This document shows positions 59,810 to 64,000 of a stretch of DNA of 64,000 nt, one piece after another. Under the pieces are notes generated by a model. The model had not been told where the DNA came from and searched no databases. It saw nothing but the letters and a program-made list of their open reading frames with translations. The translations under genes were made by a program, and so were the position numbers. Positions within the stretch are counted from its first letter, which is position 1. Every line of letters starts with the position of its first letter. This DNA comes from Streptomyces sp. S.PB5 (lineage in GTDB: Bacteria; Actinomycetota; Actinomycetes; Streptomycetales; Streptomycetaceae): positions 62,001 to 126,000 of the forward strand of contig NZ_JAQMWP010000012.1 in NCBI RefSeq assembly GCF_030403745.1, written 5' to 3'.

Positions 59810-60142
59810 TCACAGGCCAGAGCGGGAAGCCGGGGGAGTCTTTGGAACGACCGGCCCGTTCTCCACGCCATCAGCAGGGACCGCCGACGTCCACCATTCG
59901 ATCACCCGAACGGCCATGGCATCCGGCCGCAGCCCCAGCGGGTCGAGACCGAAGTGATCTTCCATCTCGTGCCGCAGAAACTGACAGATCTCGGATCGGT
60001 CGGCGCCGGCACGTAGCCGCTTCAACAGAGGAGTGAGCATGCAGTCGTATTCGTCCTGCACTTCGTCAGCGATGCCTATCGGATCCCACTCATTGAGCAG
60101 ATGCCGCAGGCCGTCCTCGGCGACGGTCTTCCGGGGGCTCAT
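59810..60142 (-). CDS. Conserved-looking hypothetical protein
   Basis: 110 aa from ATG 60142 (GTG ATG context). The core LRHLLNEWDPIGIADEVQDE, then ICQFLRHEMEDHFGL and VRVIEWW, is acidic and protein-like, with a WDP...DEYD motif. I have the impression of a small family of such actinobacterial proteins but cannot name it. Flanked by transposase remnants. Confidence 0.65.
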   Translation of the reverse strand: MSPRKTVAEDGLRHLLNEWDPIGIADEVQDEYDCMLTPLLKRLRAGADRSEICQFLRHEMEDHFGLDPLGLRPDAMAVRVIEWWTSAVPADGVENGPVVPKTPPASRSGL

Positions 60143-60249
60143 CACCCCAGCCTGCCATTCCCGAGCGGCTGCAGGCCGAGGCCGTCGTGCATGTTGGCTC
60201 CGGAGATGCCCAGGGACATCGGCGCACCGATCCGGTCGGTGATATGTGT
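60142..60249 (-). pseudogene. Transposase fragment (IS5-like)
   Basis: About 35 codons reading THITDRIGAPMSLGISGANM then HDGLGLQPL, like the D..G.PL...SGAN.HD core of IS5-type DDE transposases. The rest is absent. With the remnant at 59411 it marks an old insertion hotspot. Confidence 0.45.
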
Positions 60250-60346
60250 CGCGCGATATCTCGCTGGAACCGACGGACCGCGACTGGTGATGAGCGGTCG
60301 ATGACGGATGCCCTTAGCGGCGGCTGGCTGTTCAGCAAACCAAAGG

Positions 60347-61186
60347 TCAGGCACCGTCGGTAATGTCAGTCAGGCCTGCCGTGTCGCGCTGGGACTCGAC
60401 CTCGGCCAGCCGCTCGGACAGAGCCGCTTGAAGAAAACGGTAGGAGTCACTTCCCAGGACCAGTCGCAGTGGGGCAGGGGTCTGCTCCACGCTGTCGATG
60501 ATGCGAGTGGCCATCGCTGCCGGGTCACCAAGAGAAGGCCGACTCCGGTCCTGTGCTGCACGGGTCATGGCGGCCGGTGTGTCGTCATACTCCGACAGCG
60601 GGGTCGCCATCTGAAGGCTGCCGTAGCGGAACTCGGTGCGCGCGCCTCCGGGCTCGACGATGGTGACGCCGATGCCGAACGGAGCGACGTCCTTGGCTGT
60701 GGATTCCATGAATCCCTCGATGCCCCACTTGCTGGCGTGGTAGATGCAGGCGCCGGGGTTGGTGGCCTGGCCGCCGTAGGTGGAGATCTGGATGATCCGT
60801 CCTCCGCCCTGCTCCCGCAGGTGCGGCAGTGCAGCCCGGGTGACCTGGATCGAACCGATCAGATTGGTGTTGAGGATGCCGAGGATCTGCTCGTCGGTGA
60901 CCTCCTCGGCCGCGCCGAACAGGCCGTAACCCGCGTTGTTGACCACCACGTCGATCCGCCCCAGCTCGGTGAACGCGCGATCGACGACCTCCTTGACGGC
61001 GGGGGTGTCGGTGACGTCGAGGGATGCCACCCAGAACGTATCGCCGTACCTGGCCACAAGGTCGTCCACGGATCCAGGCCGACGGATCGTGCCGGCCACC
61101 TTGTGACCCTTCTCGAGCAGGTGCTCGGTCATGTGCCGACCGAAGCCGCTGTTGACGCCGGTGATGAACCAGGTGCGCTGTGTCAT
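60347..61186 (-). CDS. Short-chain dehydrogenase/reductase
   Basis: 279 aa. TGVNSGFGRHMTEHL, VVNNAGYGLFGAAEE, ISTYGG and YHASKWGIEGF: classical SDR of the type often controlled by a divergent regulator. Divergent from the XRE regulator, 162 bases away. Confidence 0.92.
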   Translation of the reverse strand: MTQRTWFITGVNSGFGRHMTEHLLEKGHKVAGTIRRPGSVDDLVARYGDTFWVASLDVTDTPAVKEVVDRAFTELGRIDVVVNNAGYGLFGAAEEVTDEQILGILNTNLIGSIQVTRAALPHLREQGGGRIIQISTYGGQATNPGACIYHASKWGIEGFMESTAKDVAPFGIGVTIVEPGGARTEFRYGSLQMATPLSEYDDTPAAMTRAAQDRSRPSLGDPAAMATRIIDSVEQTPAPLRLVLGSDSYRFLQAALSERLAEVESQRDTAGLTDITDGA

Positions 61187-61348
61187 GGCGTATTCCTTGC
61201 CGGGGGAAGAGGAATTCCTGCGCGCCCCGGTGTTCCCGAGGCCTCGTTCTCGACCCTGCGCCTACAGCGTGTGGCCTGGCAGTGCCCCCGTGTTCCAGGT
61301 AGTGACAGGGCCCCCGCAGCCGGAGAAGCGGCGCGTTACCGTCGGAGC

Positions 61349-62224
61349 ATGGACACCGCAGACGGCCGCAATGCCCTTGGCGAGTTCCTGCGTGCCCGTC
61401 GCGAACTCGTCCGGCCGGAGGAAGTGGGGCTTCCTGCCGCAGGGATCCGACGGGTGCCCGGCCTGCGCCGGGAGGAGGTCGCGATGCTCGCCGGCATCAG
61501 CGCCGACTACTATCTCCGCCTGGAGCGCGGCCGCGATCGCAACCCGTCGGTTCAGGTACTTGACGCCCTCGCGGAGGTACTGCAGCTCGACGCGGACAGC
61601 GCCGCTCACATGGTCGAGCTTGCCCGGCCCAAGTCCCGCCGCACGCAGCCCCCGCCTCGCACCGAGCGTGTGCCCGACGGTATCGCGATGCTGCTGGACA
61701 CGTTCGCCGTGCCCGCCTTTGTGCAGAACCGGTGCACGGATGTGCTCGCCGCCAACCGCCTGGCCGTCGCCCTGTCGCCGCACATGGCGCCGGGTGTGAA
61801 CCGTCTGCGGGCCCTGTTCACCGACCCCCTGGCACAACAGCTGCACATGGACTGGGAGCAGGGCACGGCGGGCGTGGTTGCGCAGCTGCGCGCCGCAGCC
61901 GGCGCCGAGACGGACGACCCGCGCCTGACTCAGCTTGTGGGCGAGCTGAGCCTGAGAAGCGAGCGTTTTCGACGCCTGTGGGCCCGCCACGACATCCGCC
62001 GTTGGGAGGGAGCCACCACCCGCCTGCGCCATCCACAGGTGGGCGAGCTGCATCTGCGCCGCGAGAAGCTGGCCATCACCGGCTCCGACGGGCTGCTCCT
62101 CGTCGTCCACCACGCGGAACCCGGCACGCCCTCCGCTACTGCACTCGCCCTGCTCGGCTCCCTGTCTGCCACTGAACAAGAGGTCACAGGGGCACCCCAC
62201 ACAGGAAGCGGCCCGGGCCGCTGA
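61349..62224 (+). CDS. XRE-family regulator with MmyB-like ligand domain
   Basis: 291 aa from ATG 61349. HTH: RREEVAMLAGISADYYLRLERGRDRNPSVQVLDALAEVL. C-terminal MmyB-type domain: NRLAVALSPHMAPGVNRLRALF, DWEQGTAGVVAQLRAAAG and FRRLWARHDIRR. Such regulators usually control the divergent SDR gene, here at 60347-61186. Confidence 0.92.
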   Translation: MDTADGRNALGEFLRARRELVRPEEVGLPAAGIRRVPGLRREEVAMLAGISADYYLRLERGRDRNPSVQVLDALAEVLQLDADSAAHMVELARPKSRRTQPPPRTERVPDGIAMLLDTFAVPAFVQNRCTDVLAANRLAVALSPHMAPGVNRLRALFTDPLAQQLHMDWEQGTAGVVAQLRAAAGAETDDPRLTQLVGELSLRSERFRRLWARHDIRRWEGATTRLRHPQVGELHLRREKLAITGSDGLLLVVHHAEPGTPSATALALLGSLSATEQEVTGAPHTGSGPGR

Positions 62225-62354
62225 TACTGGCCCGGCATGGCCGGGACAGTGCGGTGTCGTCGCCGACCGAGTGGCAGCCATGGCACTCGAAGAGGGACGG
62301 GGGCAGTGCCGTGATCACGGCAGGTCATGCCACGGCGGACCAGAGCGCTTGGAG

Positions 62355-63467
62355 TCAGGGCGTGTCCGTGGCTGTCAGGACGAAGTCCGCACGGGCTGAT
62401 TCGACTCCGTTGATCTGCAGAGAGATCGCGTGAGTTCCGGGGTGGTAGCGGCGGGTTGTGATCGGCCGGAACGAGTGCTCCCGCGCCACCTGGATCTGTT
62501 CGCCCGGTGCGAGGGTGCGGGTGGTGAGTTTGAAGGTCTTGCCGGTCTGGCCGCCGTTGGCCTTGCGGTGGTGCACGATGTAGTCGATGGCCAGTCGTGT
62601 CTCGGTGTCACGGGTGTTGCGGATGGAGGCGGTGAAGCGGACGCTCCCGCCGAGCGGGACGGTGGTGTGGTCCAGGTGAGGTCCGTCGACCTCCACCGTC
62701 GCGGGGGCGAAGCCGAGCAGGTCCAGGGCTTTGGGGTGGCCGCGTTTGACGAGGGTGCGCAGCCCGTGGCGCACGAGGCGTTCGGTGGCCGCGTCGGATG
62801 CGTCCAGCCAGCGGCGGGCGGTGTCCACGACGAGGTCGGGATGGTCCCGGCTGAGGTCGTTGAGATGGTTGGCGACCGAGCGGCGCACGTAGTCGCTCTC
62901 GTCGCGGTAGAGCGCGTCCAGGATGGGCACGGTCGCTCCGGGACGGGCCTGGATGTCCGGCACCCGTACCGCCCAGGGAAGGTAGGGGCGGGTCCCCTCG
63001 GAGGCGAGCCTGCGCACGTGCGCGTCGGCCGAGCCGGTCCAGTCGCTGATGATGTCCAGGGCTCGGTCGAGGTCGTGCCGCAGCAGCGTCCTGATGGCGA
63101 ACTCTGAGGTGAGACGGCCGGTGAGGTCGGCGAGGAGCGCCATCGCATCGTCGAAGGCTGCGGTGGTGTCCTCCTGGACCGCGCGGGTGGCGATCGCGCT
63201 GGTGACCGGCCAGATCAGCCATCCGGTGAAGTCCGCGGTGCTGTCCCGGGCGGTGCGTACGGTCCGGGCCAACGCGGCGTAGTCGCCGGGCAGGTCCGCC
63301 AGCAGGGCATCGCGCAGCAGGTCGGCGCGTTCCCGGAGGGACAGCGGGGTGATCTGGTGTGGCGCTGCGCGCAGGGACGTGAGGTCGGCGTCCGGGGCGG
63401 CGGTCTCAACGGCGCGTAGAAGGCTTTCGACGGCGCGGCGGCCGATGAGTTCGTCGGCGGATGGCAT
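62355..63467 (-). CDS. DNA alkylation repair (AlkD/HEAT-like) protein
   Basis: 370 aa from ATG 63467. All-helical HEAT-like repeats: RTLLRHDLDRALDIISDWTGSADAHVRRLASEGTRP, VPILDALYRDESDYVRRSVANHLNDL. The C-terminal ~110 residues (VPLGGSVRFTASIRNTRDTETRLAIDYIVHHRKANGGQTGKTF-type) form a beta domain found in some actinobacterial homologues. Whether it acts on DNA is unproven. Confidence 0.82.
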   Translation of the reverse strand: MPSADELIGRRAVESLLRAVETAAPDADLTSLRAAPHQITPLSLRERADLLRDALLADLPGDYAALARTVRTARDSTADFTGWLIWPVTSAIATRAVQEDTTAAFDDAMALLADLTGRLTSEFAIRTLLRHDLDRALDIISDWTGSADAHVRRLASEGTRPYLPWAVRVPDIQARPGATVPILDALYRDESDYVRRSVANHLNDLSRDHPDLVVDTARRWLDASDAATERLVRHGLRTLVKRGHPKALDLLGFAPATVEVDGPHLDHTTVPLGGSVRFTASIRNTRDTETRLAIDYIVHHRKANGGQTGKTFKLTTRTLAPGEQIQVAREHSFRPITTRRYHPGTHAISLQINGVESARADFVLTATDTP

Positions 63468-63736
63468 GCGGTCTCTTCCGTCATGTGAGGTGGTGCAGCA
63501 CGGTGGTGAGCTGCCAGCTGACGCTACTGCGGCCGATCGTGGCCTGCACGGGCTTGTCGGCTGTCTCGCCGGTGATATCGGCGCCACGGCCCCCGCGCTC
63601 GTGGACGAGCGAGCCGCTCCGGCATGGGAGCGGGGGCGGTCGTTCTCGGCCGGTGCGCCACGGGCGGCAGGCCGTTTGAGGTGTGTGACTCCCTGTGCCG
63701 TCGTGACCGCGGCGTAACGGCCGGGCGCCCTACGGC
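63468..63736. other. Intergenic, nothing recognised
   Basis: 269 bases between two minus-strand genes. An open plus-strand frame exists but is Ala/Gly/Arg-rich and unconvincing. Confidence 0.4.
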
Positions 63737-64000
63737 TCAGGTGCGGCGGGCCTCATGCTCCGTCCTCGCCCGGACCGTGTCGATGACCGCCTGGACGGCC
63801 GTGACGAAGTTCTGAGGGTCGTCCAGGCTCACGAAACGGGGCGCGACCCGCGCGATGTTGGGGTATTTGTCCGGCGGCAGCGTGAGGTAGTCCGTCTTCC
63901 AGGCGCGCAGGTCGGCGTCCCGGAGTTCTGGGGACAGCGCGGCCAGGCTCGCGTCCATGGCGCTGTAGGCCAGTACCAGGTCGGCGAAGACCCGGTAGTA
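63737..64000 (-). CDS. TetR-family regulator, C-terminal part only
   Basis: 88 codons running off the right edge. YYRVFADLVLAYSAMDASL, then WKTDYLTLPPDKYPNIARVAP and FVTAVQAVIDTVRARTEHE match the TetR_C_1 ligand-binding domain (tetracyclin repressor-like). The DNA-binding start lies beyond the window. Confidence 0.75.
   Translation of the reverse strand, partial: YYRVFADLVLAYSAMDASLAALSPELRDADLRAWKTDYLTLPPDKYPNIARVAPRFVSLDDPQNFVTAVQAVIDTVRARTEHEARRT

Overview
The window looks like a chromosomal segment of a Streptomyces or close relative. It is very GC-rich, with G/C-ending codons, many GTG and TTG starts, and overlapping ATGA/GTGA gene junctions. Markers of sporulating actinomycetes are present: three SsgA-like proteins (one frameshifted), a chaplin-like surface protein, Asp23/AmaP envelope-stress operons, rare TTA leucine codons in regulators, and several ECF sigma factors. 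No tRNA, rRNA or CRISPR array was seen. All functional calls come from motifs read by eye, not from database searches.

Layout. 1-1.5 kb: end of an L,D-transpeptidase, a small deaminase and an ECF sigma factor with a C-terminal zinc finger. 1.7-4 kb: an operon of PAP2 phosphatase, UbiA prenyltransferase and GtrA protein (resembling the mycobacterial decaprenyl-phosphoryl-ribose genes) plus two tiny ORFs, closed by a strong hairpin. 4.1-5.8 kb: an SsgA-like gene bracketed by 26-bp inverted repeats and a DUF2637-like membrane protein. 5.9-9.9 kb: two divergent envelope-stress operons (Asp23, AmaP-like and small membrane protein, against ECF sigma, zinc-finger/Asp23 hybrid and Asp23-like protein). 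10-15.3 kb: acyltransferase, ATPase, GntR regulator and lytic transglycosylase.

15.5-37.1 kb is the most interesting part, a dispersed cell-surface glycan and protein-anchoring region. It holds an exosortase-like gene in an operon with a cellulose-synthase-like GT2, a lipoprotein and a multipass glycosyltransferase; a GT4; a secreted DUF11 protein; an M23 peptidase; a second zinc-finger ECF sigma factor directly upstream of a wecB-type UDP-GlcNAc 2-epimerase; the two-domain chaplin-like protein; an SGNH esterase lipoprotein; a wecC-type dehydrogenase; a second GT2; and two microproteins (59 and 54 aa) made only of a Gly-rich tail starting MYG, an LAxTG sortase-like motif, one membrane helix and a basic tail. 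WecB and WecC together would supply UDP-ManNAcA. I infer that the glycosyltransferases, the microproteins and a sortase or exosortase act together in anchoring a surface glycan; this is a hypothesis.

37-64 kb is ordinary accessory metabolism: a chimeric hydrolase pseudogene, a flavin-dependent oxidoreductase, a Tat-exported lyase-like protein, a P450, a metallophosphoesterase, a kinase/class III aminotransferase/GntR/SDR operon, an acyl-lipid desaturase with its reductase and a PucR regulator, LysR with quinone oxidoreductase, a truncated NRPS-reductase, a GtrA/DUF4097 pair with an unusual HTH-MarR regulator and repeated operators, transposase remnants, an XRE regulator, a DNA-alkylation-repair-like protein, and the start-less end of a TetR regulator at the right edge.
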